Counted from the stretch's first letter, positions 17,794 through 26,684 are shown. The stretch is 64,000 nt of DNA from Orrella daihaiensis (GCF_022811525.1 NZ_CP063982.1:62001-126000); one strand, 5' to 3'. The notes: generated by a model not told the origin, from the sequence alone. Numbers and translations are program-made.

Positions 17794-18136
17794 GGGGTGG
17801 GCTCCTTATTAACTACTTCTATCTCTGGTACGCTCTTATGAGACGCCCACTGCGGCCCCTTTTCGATACAACAGGAGATAGAATTTGGGCATTCTGATCG
17901 CATGAAATACCCATATCAACTAAATAGTTTTTATCTCTCGCCATGCTGGTATCGATAGTTATAATTTAAGTATTTTTTAGGACAAAATATAAAAAAATAG
18001 AGAAAATTCTCCAATTTAATCAAATAGTTAATTCAGTAAACTTAATCTTAACTATCGTGTTTTTAGGACACTAAATTGTAAATAGGTATATCGTGGGTTT
18101 CTATCCGTGTGTCCACGGAATCAATGCTCTCCTTAA
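17794..18136. other. AT-rich region upstream of integrase with repeated motifs
   Basis: No gene is supported. The stretch is much richer in A/T than its surroundings. TTTTTAGGACA occurs at 17974-17984 and 18060-18070 in direct orientation. CGATAGTTA (17953-17961) is matched by its complement TAACTATCG (18049-18057), each just ahead of a copy of the 11-mer. These could be integrase arm sites or regulator sites. The surface-protein cassette that follows has no start codon, ribosome site or promoter that I can identify here. Confidence 0.5.
17953..18070. repeat. Paired 9-bp and 11-bp motifs, possible integrase arm-type sites
   Basis: There are two blocks 86-96 bp apart. Block 1 is CGATAGTTA then TTTTTAGGACA; block 2 is TAACTATCG then TTTTTAGGACA. 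The 11-mers are direct repeats and the 9-mers are inverted. Their position next to an integrase gene suggests recombination or control of int; this is inference. Confidence 0.45.
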
Positions 18137-18187
18137 GGAATATCTAGGGCAAAACTAACCTTAGATACTTGTTCGCTCACTACAGGT

Positions 18188-20503
18188 GTGGATACTCAGA
18201 CAGCAACAACATTTATCGGTCTCGTAAACGGCGCCAGTGGTAACACCTTCACTCCCTTGGACACCCTAACTGGTGAGAAATCTGTAGCAACGCTGAATAC
18301 CCTAAAGTTGGTTGATCAGGACTCGGCATTAGCTACAGCCGACATTACTCCAGTTGGTGCGAGCCTCACCAACATTGGTAGTTTAGAAATTGTGGCTCAG
18401 ACTTCAGTAGGCGCATTGAGTACTGCTGGCTCGCTGTTCTCCGGTGTCACCAAAGTCACTCTTGATAACGCTGGTGCTTTGACTGGTTTCACCGCTGGTG
18501 CTGGCCAAGACGTGGTTGCGACAAACTCAGCCCAAGGCGCTAACAACGTTGCTTATAACGGTGGTAACAACGTGACTATTAATACGACCGATGTCACAAC
18601 CGGTACAACAACCATCGGTGGTACCACGGCGGCGGCGGGTGATGTTGTGCTTAACATCGGCAGTGATACAGCCGGCACTGTTGGTGCCGTCACGATTACC
18701 GGTGGCGATACAGTTGTGGTCAACTCGACTACAAGCAATGCTGTTAACACCACGGTTGTACAGGCTGGCGTGACTGTTACCGGGAATGCGAGCACAACAG
18801 AAGTCACTGTTAATCAGGCGGCTACCGTGACTGCTTCCACTACTGTGGCTGGTGCAACCGCTGGTGCAGTAAAAATTGACGACGTCAATGCTGCCTCTAA
18901 TACAAAGGGTGGCGTCATCACAACAGTGACACTTGATAACTTTGGCGCCGCCACGATCAACTCTGGTGCTTTATCAACGCTCAATTTGTCGGGTAAGGGT
19001 ACGTCTGCTGCAGTCACACTCGGTGCATTGACCACGCCGAATGTAGCCATATTCAACTTGAATGTTGACGGCTTGACCACAACTGCTGCCGTGACAGTAC
19101 CGACAGCAACCACATTGAATGTGACATCAACGGGTGATGACAGCACGGTTGCTTCTCTAGTTGCTGCCGCAGCTAAGACCATCAACTTTGCAGGTGATGC
19201 TAGCTTTACCGCGACCGCTCAAACGATTGGTGCCGCGACAGCCATTAATGTCACTGGCGCTGGCGGTGTCTCGCTTGGTAGCGCGCTAGGTACTGGCGTG
19301 GCATTCACTGGTGGCGAAGGTGATGATTCGGTTTCCATCGCTGCAACAACAAAAGCCATCAAAATGGGTGGTGGTGATGACGTTGTGACCATCTCAACTA
19401 CCACGTTGGGGTCTGGTGGTTCAGTAGATGGCGGTGCTGGCACTAATACGATCGTTGCCAACACGAACGGTTCGTCTTTAAGCGCAGAGCCGGCATTTAC
19501 AAACTTCCAGACACTGCGTGTTGCCGGTGGCGCCGCAGCTGGTACACATAACGCTAATGGCTTCACGGCTCTTGAAGTGGGGGCTTTAAATGGCGCCGTG
19601 GTATTTAGCAACGTAGCTGCTGATGTCGGATTGACGGTCTTGGCAGATACAAATGCTCAAACAACTTACACACTGGCGAATGCAACCGGTAAAGCTGACT
19701 CATTGAGCCTGACACTGTCTTCTGCAGCCGCCATTAATGCAAATACAATTGTTGCTGCTGGAATTGAGTCAGTCGATATCACAACCGTCGATACAAACTC
19801 AACAGCACACACGGATACGCTAACTCTAACGGCAGCTTCTGCAACAACGATCACCGTTTCAGGTAATGCTGGTTTAAATTTGACTGCAACGGGTTCGACT
19901 AAAGTCACGACCTTTGATGCGAGTGGTGTTCAAGGTGATGCTGATGACGCTGCGCAGTTAGCAGTTACTTACGTTTCTCTTAACACGACGGTTGGTGCTC
20001 AAGTAGCAATCACAGGCGGTTCTGGTAATGATGCTTTGACAGGCACTTCGGTTGCTCTAGACACGATTGACGGTGGTGCGGGTGATGATATCCTGACCTG
20101 GAACGGCGCTGCTGATGTATTTACGGGTGGTGACGGGAACGACACTTTTGTTAATGCAGCCAACACTCTTGGTACGGCTACAATTCATCTGACCATCACA
20201 GACGCAACCGCCGGCGATAAGATCAGCACGGCTGCAATTGACAACGGGACTGCAACATTTAATCAGACAGCAGTTAGTCTTGGTGGCGCAGCAACGTTTG
20301 CTCAGTACTTGGACGCTGCTGCGGCTGGGAACGGTGCAACTAACTCGATTAACAGTTACTTTGTTTTCGAAGGAAACACATATCTCGTCACGGATAACAC
20401 TGCAGGAGCAACATTCACTGCGACTGACTCGGTCATGATGTTGTCAGGGATTGTAGATTTGTCAGACTCCACGATTGCGGCCGGGGTTATTACGATCGTC
20501 TAA
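18188..20503 (+). pseudogene. Headless RTX/S-layer-type surface protein gene (N-terminal DUF4214 and start missing)
   Basis: A 771-aa frame from a GTG with no ribosome site; the frame is open back to a TAA at 18134 with no ATG. It is rich in Thr, Ala, Val and Gly, with beta-strand repeats throughout, and ends with Ca-binding repeats (GGSGNDALTG, GGAGDDILTW, GGDGNDTF near 612-660) and a C-terminus typical of secreted RTX/S-layer proteins. The frame just upstream reads SLTTGVDTQTATTFIG, matching YTLTTGIDVITG of the intact 829-aa paralogue directly after its DUF4214 domain; at DNA level CGCTCACTAC is identical (18174-18183). The gene therefore lacks exactly its first domain. It is either a decayed gene or a silent cassette. 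Confidence 0.7.
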
Positions 20504-20590
20504 TGGGAATAATCCATCAGTCTGCCAGACTCGATTTGCTCAGGCGGGTTGAGTCTGGTTGCAATAATTTCTTTGGATGATATGTCATAC

Positions 20591-20654
20591 CACCCACTCG
20601 GCACCGTGGGTGTAGTACTTAACCCCACTGCTCTCCTAGGCGGTGGGGTTTTTT
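20591..20654 (+). terminator. Tandem hairpins and rho-independent terminator after the headless gene
   Basis: The first hairpin is CACCCAC...GTGGGTG (20591-20612). The second is AACCCCAC (20621-20628) pairing with GTGGGGTT (20643-20650), followed by a T-tract. The second is a classic terminator for transcription reading rightwards. Confidence 0.8.
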
Positions 20655-20660
20655 CATGCC

Positions 20661-20843
20661 ATGCTCAGACATCAAATCAATCTCATACCAAACTCACCCG
20701 ACGACGTGATTACGCCGACTCCGGAAAACACCCGGGGATTCAGCTGGTGGTCAGTCGTACTATCTACAAACTCGGCACACATAAATCGTGCACGGCCTGT
20801 GTTGACGACACTTTCCAGTGCTATTGCTTTCTTTTGTACGTCG
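20661..20843 (+). repeat. Left inverted arm of the transposon-like element
   Basis: This is a diverged copy, in inverted orientation, of 22522-22778. Shared blocks on the complementary strand are CGACGTACAAAAG at the inner end, GAGTTT.TAGATAGTACG in the middle and the complement of TCACCCGACGA near the outer end. Confidence 0.6.
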
Positions 20844-21182
20844 GAGCACTGATCAATACCGCCTATGACCTCGCGCGAAAGATAAGACAATCGACTCATT
20901 AGATTCACTTCACGCATGGCTGCTCGGGCTTCTGCAATGGGAGTCTTGTAATTGGGGTCGTCTGACCCACTGCCGTGCGCTTTATCCAAAAGTTCACGTC
21001 CCCGCTGTTTCTGCCACGCCCACGTAGGGCGTGGACAAGAAATGAATCTGAGCAGGAATTGTGTGGCGCGATTCCAAGACTAGTTCGCGTGCATCCTCTG
21101 TAATGGTTGAGGCGCGTAGCTCAACCAGTCGGGATAGCAGCATGTAATCGCGATCGCTGATATCGAATGTGACTGTTTGCAT
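20672..21182 (-). pseudogene. Possible frameshifted passenger gene inside the element
   Basis: Two short frames may be one broken gene. The first (ATG 21182 to stop 20994, 62 aa) starts MQTVTFDISDRDYMLLSRL, shaped like a beta-strand followed by a helix as in ribbon-helix-helix proteins. The second (to 20672) reads best from a different frame upstream of its TTG 20989, as PTWAWQKQRGRELLDKAHG. No family is recognised. The downstream part is antisense to the left arm. It may be meaningless remnant sequence. Confidence 0.25.
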
Positions 21183-21407
21183 GGGCAGGCTCTCATCATA
21201 TCTCGCCACGCGTGCATCCTTACATTGCAGCAAATACTCTCCGTTACCACCAACGCCCTCGGCTGCGACTTTGAACCTTACGGGAACACAATCGCTATGC
21301 AACGGGTGCGCAATAGGGACGCGGCCATGACCTAAAGGGCTTGCACAAAATAACAAGTTTCGTTTAGTATTTCCCGCATTTGATCAGCGATATGTCCTAG
21401 GGCGGCT

Positions 21408-22544
21408 ATGTTGGGTGGGAGTGCAAGTATGTTGTGGGCGCGTGTGTTGATGCATCTGACCACCTCAGTTAATGAGGAGGTGCTCACTCAGAACCAGATG
21501 CTGACGCTTCAGGTGCAAGAGCTCAAGCGACTGCTCGGTGGTCGTCTCCGGTACTCGGTATCTTTCAAGATGCAGATGGCCAGACTGGGACGCAAGCTAA
21601 CGGCAGCGGCTCTTGAAAGGGCATGTATCGCAATACGCCCTAACACGGTGCTGGGTTGGTTTAGCAAGCTGGTCAAGCAAAAGTATGACCACTCAGAAAA
21701 GCGCCAGCCTGGCAGACCACGGATTCGGGCCGAGGTTGAGCAACTGATTGTTCGGCTTGCAATAGAGAATCCTCGCTGGGGTCCAAAGCGAATTGTTGGC
21801 ATGCTCGATCACCTGGGTATCAAAGTGTGCACGCAGACGGTGGTCAATGTATTGAAACGCCATGGCATCAGACCTGGCCCCGCACCTGGCAAGGGACGTG
21901 GCATGACATGGAACGAGTTTATTGCTGTACACAAAGCCTTGATCGTGGCCACTGATTTCTTTACCGCTGAGGTCCTAACGTTAAGAGGGCTTGTGACCTA
22001 TTACGTCCTTTTCTTCATTGACCTCGATACCCGAATAGTGAGGATTGCTGGGATCACCCGAAATCCAAATGAAATGTGGATGGTACGAATGGCCCGCAAC
22101 CTGACCATGGATGATGAACCACTATTTATAGGCAAGAAGTACTTGATCCATGATGGAGATACCAAATTCTGTGAACAGTACAAACGTATACTTCGAGATG
22201 CTGGCATCAAGTGCAAGAAGACCTTGCCATATTGCCCAGACATGAATGCCTATGCGGAGAGGTGGATAAGGTCTATCCGTAGCGAGTGTTTGGACCATGT
22301 CATCTTGCTGGGCGAGGGTTCACTCAGAAGAGCAGTCAGCCAATACGTTGAACACTACAATGCCGAGCGTCCACACCAGGGCATGGACAATCAAGTGCTG
22401 TCTGCCCAAGACAACCGCGAGTCAGTTGATCAAGACCAACACCAAAATACTCAAGCCGCTGCAAACAAAGACATCGCCGGTCTAGTCATTGAACGCAAAG
22501 AGCGGCTCGGTGGTCTGTTAGCGACGTACAAAAGGAAGCAGTAA
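21408..22544 (+). CDS. DDE transposase with integrase (rve) core
   Basis: A 378-aa transposase. An N-terminal helix-turn-helix region (about 60-140, with RPNTVLGWFSKLVKQKY and NPRWGPKRIVGML) is followed by an rve catalytic core. The acidic triad is Asp182 in VATDFFTAEV, Asp249 in LIHDGDTKF and Glu284 in NAYAERW, with 34 residues between the last two. The C-terminal SQYVEHYNAERPHQGM segment is typical. The family is related to IS481/IS3-type enzymes and annotated as integrase core domain protein. An in-frame ATG at 21429 is an alternative start. It appears intact. It sits between two convergent RTX/S-layer-type genes. Confidence 0.88.
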   Translation: MLGGSASMLWARVLMHLTTSVNEEVLTQNQMLTLQVQELKRLLGGRLRYSVSFKMQMARLGRKLTAAALERACIAIRPNTVLGWFSKLVKQKYDHSEKRQPGRPRIRAEVEQLIVRLAIENPRWGPKRIVGMLDHLGIKVCTQTVVNVLKRHGIRPGPAPGKGRGMTWNEFIAVHKALIVATDFFTAEVLTLRGLVTYYVLFFIDLDTRIVRIAGITRNPNEMWMVRMARNLTMDDEPLFIGKKYLIHDGDTKFCEQYKRILRDAGIKCKKTLPYCPDMNAYAERWIRSIRSECLDHVILLGEGSLRRAVSQYVEHYNAERPHQGMDNQVLSAQDNRESVDQDQHQNTQAAANKDIAGLVIERKERLGGLLATYKRKQ

Positions 22545-22778
22545 GGCTGGAAAATGGCGTCAATGCTGACAATGCGAGGTTTTTAGGTGACGAGTTTTTA
22601 GATAGTACGCCACGTAGCCAAATTCCCAGTTCACGACCGCCCAGCGACTGGGTTGCACCATATCCAGCTGAACCGCCTGCCACGTCAAACCTCGGATGCT
22701 GTCTGGTTGTGATTGTTCGAGATCGCCGTCGATTTCGTCGGGTGAATTTGGTGTTAAGTAAATTCGGTGTTTCAGCAT
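22522..22778 (-). repeat. Right inverted arm of the transposon-like element
   Basis: This is a diverged inverted copy of 20661-20843; it starts inside the last eight transposase codons. The short open frames on both strands here are not supported as genes. Confidence 0.6.
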
Positions 22779-22973
22779 AGCTAACTGTAACTTGGCTGAC
22801 TGCCGACTCTCAACTGCCTGATCCTATGTTTGTGGTGTTTGTGATGCTCTTCGTCACGCTCTCGGTTTTGTTCAGTGTCAGATTGCCAACACCAAAGAAA
22901 AAACCCCACCAGCTTGTGGCCAGTGGGGCTGAATAACTAACCCACGGTGTTTTGTGGGGTAGGCGTTGGGCTT
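22779..22973. other. Intergenic segment downstream of the 829-aa gene
   Basis: No gene. It holds two CCCAC...GTGGG hairpins for the leftward-reading surface-protein gene, a layout similar to the one downstream of the headless paralogue. Confidence 0.5.
22897..22928 (-). terminator. Rho-independent terminator of the 829-aa surface-protein gene
   Basis: On the minus strand CCCCAC pairs with GTGGGG and is followed by TTTTTTC. A second weaker hairpin CCCAC (22941-22945)/GTGGG (22954-22958) precedes it. Stem sequence and layout match the terminator at 20621-20654. Confidence 0.8.
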
Positions 22974-25463
22974 TTAAGCGAATACGAAGTTACCTGCTGC
23001 CAAGTTTCCAGTGTCCCCGTCCAACAAAATTGCCATATCTGACGCAGCTTCCCACGCACCGTCCTTATTGGCATCGATAAAGACAAAGGTGTGATCAGTA
23101 CCAGACTTTTGGAATACTACGCCAGTCTGCACACCGCTGTTGGTAAAGAATGACGCAGCGTTTGCAGCAGATATGCTGAAGGTACTGTTGAGACCTGAAT
23201 CGGTCAAGGTAGCCTTGCTCGTAGCAGCTACTGTAGCTTCAGCACCCGTAAAGCCCAAAAAGGAGACGTCAATTTTGTCTTCAATCGAGTTATCAGCCTT
23301 CAGCGCAGAGAACCCATCAACCATATCCCAAGCGGCACCCGTTGAATCTGACTGCGCCTCGTAGTTCAAAATTGAGACCTTATCAGCTGTAGTGTTAAGG
23401 TAAATGGTGTCTGCCGCACTATTACCCTGAACGATAGATCCATCGACACCGTTTGCCCGTAGCGTATCAGCCGCACTTCCGCCAAGTATCAACGTTGCGT
23501 TAGTGCTCGCGTCCGCGTTGGTCATAATAAATTTACCGGTCATTTCAGACGCATCAATCAGTCCGACAACAGTAGAGTTGGTAAAGGCCGTCACTGTCAA
23601 CTGATTTGCGCCAGTGAAATTTATCGATGTTGCTTTAGCAGCTGTCAGAGCGTCGATTGTATTTGCGATTGAAGAGATACCCGACGTTGCAGTAGTGCTT
23701 GAATCAATATTGATCGTCTGCACGTTGTCAACCACGATCACACCCGTGACTACGTTTGCCTTGCCAGCCAAGTTGATGTCAAGAACGTTGTTGATCGAAC
23801 CGGGATCAGTCGCGCCCTTAACGTTGACAGTCAACTGTTGAACTGCATCCGCGCCAGAGAAATCAACAGATGCACCCTTTGCTAGGTTATTCGCAACAGC
23901 AGCAGCACGCAATTCACCGCTAACCCTCAGTTCTCCGATGGTGTTGTTAGCCTCGAGAGTCGCGAGCTCGTATGTGCCGCCTCCCCCGACTAGATCAACC
24001 ACTTCAAAACTACTGAACTGCTTGCCGGTAGTTGCATTAACCAAGTCACCATAGGCGTAGTTCAGAACGTCAGTACCTTCACCGCCGTTAAAAGTAGCAC
24101 CAGCAGCGATTTTTGCTGCGGTTTCAAGCAAGGTGATTTTCAGGGTGTCGTTCCCGTCACCTAAATTCACTGAAGTCTCTTTTGTAACGCCGGCACCAGC
24201 ATTTGCATAAGACAGGGTTACAGTATCCGCACCTGAGCCGGTTGCAATCACCACCTTTGCCACAGCCGAGTTTAGCCCCAACTTGCCAGTCGCTGCGGTA
24301 CCGTCAATGTTTGTGACGTTTGCGATCGTATCCGTAACAGTCAAGTTTCCATCTCCGGAAATTGTCAGGTTCTTCGCATCAGTTCCAAAATCTAGAGTCT
24401 TGATCTTGTTAGTACCAACAGCTGAAATCGCAAATGTTTCAACACCACCACCTGCGGACCCATCGTCTGCACTAATGACACCCGCGTCGGCCGATCCCGA
24501 TGTGACGATGTTGACCACATTATCTGTACCTTCGAGCAATTCGGCATTAAATACTACCGTCGTTAGCTCAGCTGGTCCTCCGGTCACATTTTTCAATCCG
24601 ACAGTTGCAAGCGACTGGACATTGGTGACTACCAAATCTTTTGTACTTGCGTTATTCCAAATTTGTTGTGCTCCGGACACGTTGAGGAAATTCACGCCCG
24701 TAGTATCAACGATCGACTGAAGGTAGAAATTCTGCACATTCGATACAGTCATTGGCGCCATCGTTGCTGCGCCAAGATAAATATCAAATTCGTTCGTTCC
24801 ACCACCACCATTGATACGATCACCTGCCTGAATCGTCGTTTCAGCAGCGGTCGCTCCCGTTTGACCAATGAACGTGTCACCGTTCGAGCCACCCGTGATA
24901 ACATCGATGCCAGTAGTGAGCGTATAAGTCGTGCCGGCGTTAACTTCGGCGTCGAGCTCGGCTTCTTTTGCGTCAACCGAAGCTTGCGTGTCGTCGATAC
25001 CAACAAACGCGGTTTGAGCCAAAGCAAAGTCGTTCGAAGCCAAGTCGAGCGAGAAGTACTTAGCAATCGTGACCTTGTTGTTTACCAGAGCAACGTCATC
25101 CTGGTTTACGTTGGGGTTACCCTCGCCAGCGAAAGCCGTGTTCACGATGCTGTAAGCAACGGTTGCGAAAGAAACACCCTGATTAACGATCAGGTTTTCC
25201 CAGTATTCCAAACCGGCATCGTCAGCATCACGGTTGAGCGTGTTCACGTAAAACTTATTGATGGCCTCTGCGGGTGTCAGACCACCGTAGTTCGAAACGA
25301 ACTCGGGGGAATTGGCGAAAGCCGTGCCGATTTCTTCGACAGTTGCACCGTTAGCGAGTGCCTGAACCCAGTGGCCCATGCCTTCGGCGTCAGGCGCGCG
25401 GCCGAAGAAGGTAATGTAAAGCTCAGAAACTTGGTTCTGCATTTCAACTGTCACGACTGACAT
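22974..25463 (-). CDS. DUF4214-containing S-layer/RTX-type surface protein (intact)
   Basis: An 829-aa protein. DUF4214 occupies about residues 8-170 (LYITFFGRAPDAEGMGHW, FYVNTLNRDADDAGLEYW), followed by a linker and YTLTTGIDVITGG. The remainder is beta-rich repeats high in Thr, Ala, Val, Asn and Gly. It ends in a Ca-binding-like region (FIDANKDGAWEAASDMAILLDG) with the final NFVFA typical of type I secreted proteins. There is no signal peptide and cysteine is absent or rare. The start is ATG 25463 with AGGAGA closely upstream. A perfect CRP-type site lies about 100 bp upstream and a strong terminator follows, suggesting abundant regulated expression. It may be the main surface-layer protein (inference). 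Confidence 0.88.
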   Translation of the reverse strand: MSVVTVEMQNQVSELYITFFGRAPDAEGMGHWVQALANGATVEEIGTAFANSPEFVSNYGGLTPAEAINKFYVNTLNRDADDAGLEYWENLIVNQGVSFATVAYSIVNTAFAGEGNPNVNQDDVALVNNKVTIAKYFSLDLASNDFALAQTAFVGIDDTQASVDAKEAELDAEVNAGTTYTLTTGIDVITGGSNGDTFIGQTGATAAETTIQAGDRINGGGGTNEFDIYLGAATMAPMTVSNVQNFYLQSIVDTTGVNFLNVSGAQQIWNNASTKDLVVTNVQSLATVGLKNVTGGPAELTTVVFNAELLEGTDNVVNIVTSGSADAGVISADDGSAGGGVETFAISAVGTNKIKTLDFGTDAKNLTISGDGNLTVTDTIANVTNIDGTAATGKLGLNSAVAKVVIATGSGADTVTLSYANAGAGVTKETSVNLGDGNDTLKITLLETAAKIAAGATFNGGEGTDVLNYAYGDLVNATTGKQFSSFEVVDLVGGGGTYELATLEANNTIGELRVSGELRAAAVANNLAKGASVDFSGADAVQQLTVNVKGATDPGSINNVLDINLAGKANVVTGVIVVDNVQTINIDSSTTATSGISSIANTIDALTAAKATSINFTGANQLTVTAFTNSTVVGLIDASEMTGKFIMTNADASTNATLILGGSAADTLRANGVDGSIVQGNSAADTIYLNTTADKVSILNYEAQSDSTGAAWDMVDGFSALKADNSIEDKIDVSFLGFTGAEATVAATSKATLTDSGLNSTFSISAANAASFFTNSGVQTGVVFQKSGTDHTFVFIDANKDGAWEAASDMAILLDGDTGNLAAGNFVFA

Positions 25464-25509
25464 ATGTTTCTCCTAGATCTCAGGTAAGGTAGGCACCAGG
25501 GTCTGGCCC

Positions 25510-25515
25510 CTTATA
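25510..25515 (-). promoter_or_regulatory. Candidate -10 element for the surface-protein gene
   Basis: TATAAG on the minus strand. With a start about seven bases further on, the CRP-type site at 25560-25575 would centre near -62 to -65, close to the class I activator position. No good -35 hexamer is present, as expected for an activator-dependent promoter. Confidence 0.4.
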
Positions 25516-25559
25516 GCCATCCCTATTGACTGCATTCTAACTGTGGCGGTTATCACGTA

Positions 25560-25575
25560 TGTGATATGCGTCACA
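25560..25575. promoter_or_regulatory. Perfect CRP-consensus site TGTGATATGCGTCACA
   Basis: TGTGA-N6-TCACA matches the enterobacterial CRP consensus core exactly. An overlapping second palindrome, TATCAC-GTAT-GTGATA, occupies 25551-25566. It lies between the divergent surface-protein gene and the Crp-like regulator gene, so it may serve activation of one and autoregulation of the other. Confidence 0.75.
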
Positions 25576-25730
25576 AAATGGTACTATTTCATATGGGTGT
25601 TGCATATAGCCCACATTATTTAGTTCATAAAACTCTTCTGAAAGCCTTGTGGCAGTAGAGCTCGGAGCGCACTGTATACCTTATGACCCCGTTCGTCAAC
25701 GGTTTTTACCCTCATCGGTAGAGATGCCCT

Positions 25731-26471
25731 ATGTCTATTAGCGTATCGCTTTTGAATTCCTTGCCTTTTTTTCAAGGGCTCGATGACTCTCAAAAAGAAG
25801 AGTTTTGCGGCGCTGCGACATTGCGCAGCTTCAAATCAGGCACACAGATCGGTCGGGCGGGCGAAATACACGATGCCATTGCTTATGTCATCTCGGGGCA
25901 GCTGCAGTGCAAAGAACTCGCCGACGATGGCCGTGTGGTCAGCCTCTCGGTCATGGGACCTGGGGCCTGGGTAGGGTGGCTTGCCATCGTAGACCAAGGC
26001 TATGTGAGTGAAGAAATCCTTTGCTTAACGACCTGCCAGCTGATGACCTTTCCCACGCGCCAATTAAAGACGCTCGTACAAACAAACGCTGTTTTGTTAA
26101 ACCGATTTCTAGGATTGGCAGCCACCAATATTAAGGCCGCCCGTGCGGAGCGCATGATGCTGACCCTGCCCAACGCCTTTCAGCGTATATGCTTTCAAAT
26201 TAGCAACCTTTCTGGCGAGTTTGATCCCGAGACGCTAGAGCGCATCAGCGCACTGCCGCGCCAGCAAGAACTCGCAAGTGCTGCCAACACCAGCCGGGAA
26301 ACAGTCTCGCGCACACTGCAATTACTGATCAAAGCTGGTGTGATCCACAAAACAGGTCACCGGGTTGTGGTCAGACGGCTAGACCTCTTAAAACGTCTGG
26401 CCTATGACGGCCCCGAATCGTTGCTGCCGGCCGAGACCCAACCCACCAAAACACCCGAAACCATCGGCTAA
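25731..26471 (+). CDS. Crp/Fnr-family transcriptional regulator
   Basis: A 246-aa regulator with a cyclic-nucleotide-binding-type beta-barrel (about 12-125), a long dimerisation helix (about 112-150) and a winged helix (about 165-220). The recognition helix reads SRETVSR (188-194), nearly identical to SRETVGR of E. coli CRP and unlike the VETISR of FNR, so a TGTGA half-site is expected; a perfect one lies just upstream. The cAMP pocket signature GE..(R)S is not conserved (GPGAWVGWLAIVDQGYVSEE), and there are no N-terminal Fe-S cysteines, so the effector is unknown. It is divergent from the DUF4214 surface-protein gene, its likely target. Confidence 0.9.
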   Translation: MSISVSLLNSLPFFQGLDDSQKEEFCGAATLRSFKSGTQIGRAGEIHDAIAYVISGQLQCKELADDGRVVSLSVMGPGAWVGWLAIVDQGYVSEEILCLTTCQLMTFPTRQLKTLVQTNAVLLNRFLGLAATNIKAARAERMMLTLPNAFQRICFQISNLSGEFDPETLERISALPRQQELASAANTSRETVSRTLQLLIKAGVIHKTGHRVVVRRLDLLKRLAYDGPESLLPAETQPTKTPETIG

Positions 26472-26684
26472 GCAGTCGACCTTGATCCGCTGGTCGCGCT
26501 GCGCTCTTTGAGTCTGTAGCTATAGCAATCGAGCAATCGGTTAACCTCTTGGGTCATGACAGGCTTCAAACGATGCCTCAACCTAGTTGCGCACGCTGGT
26601 GACTCATCAGGTTTTGCGAGCCGCCAAGCCACGCTGCCAGGTTGTTCGACACTCGTTATTCGACACTCTCTTGGCAACTAGACC

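Larger units (their letters stand above)
20661..22778. mobile_element. Transposon-like element with long imperfect inverted arms
   Basis: The left arm (20661-20843) and right arm (22522-22778) are diverged inverted copies. Read outward-in, both start ATGCT.A.ACA and carry TCACCCGACGA, then TAGATAGTACG, then end at an identical CGACGTACAAAAG. The left arm has an internal deletion of about 75 bp. Between them are a DDE transposase and a decayed minus-strand ORF pair. The right arm overlaps the last transposase codons, so the left arm also carries a relic of the same C-terminal coding end. It may be one transposon with long terminal repeats, or one full and one degenerate copy of the same IS in opposite orientation. 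No clear target duplication was seen. Confidence 0.6.

Noticed and set aside
17903..17916. TGAAATACCCATAT also found at 6091-6104, as possible att sites bounding an island
   Set aside because: A shared 14-mer is expected by chance in a window of this size, and nothing else flanks the two copies symmetrically.
20643..20852. + frame (MLRHQINLIPNSPDDV...) resembling the frame at 22560-22778 on the minus strand
   Set aside because: I first took this as two copies of a small gene. The similarity is better explained by inverted arms of a transposon, since DNA identity continues beyond the frames and into the transposase C-terminal codons.
21374..22579. Short imperfect terminal repeats (CCCGCATTTGATCAGC / CCTCGCATTGTCAGC) bounding the transposase
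   Set aside because: They match poorly with a gap; the much longer arms at 20661-20843 and 22522-22778 are better supported element ends.
24283..25460. Long + strand frames (145 and 265 codons) opposite the 829-aa gene
   Set aside because: They mirror the coding strand of a biased, repeat-rich gene; the minus-strand DUF4214 protein explains the region.
26468..26677. 69-codon minus frame between the Crp-like and methyltransferase genes
   Set aside because: No domain or ribosome site; it overlaps the end of the Crp-like gene.
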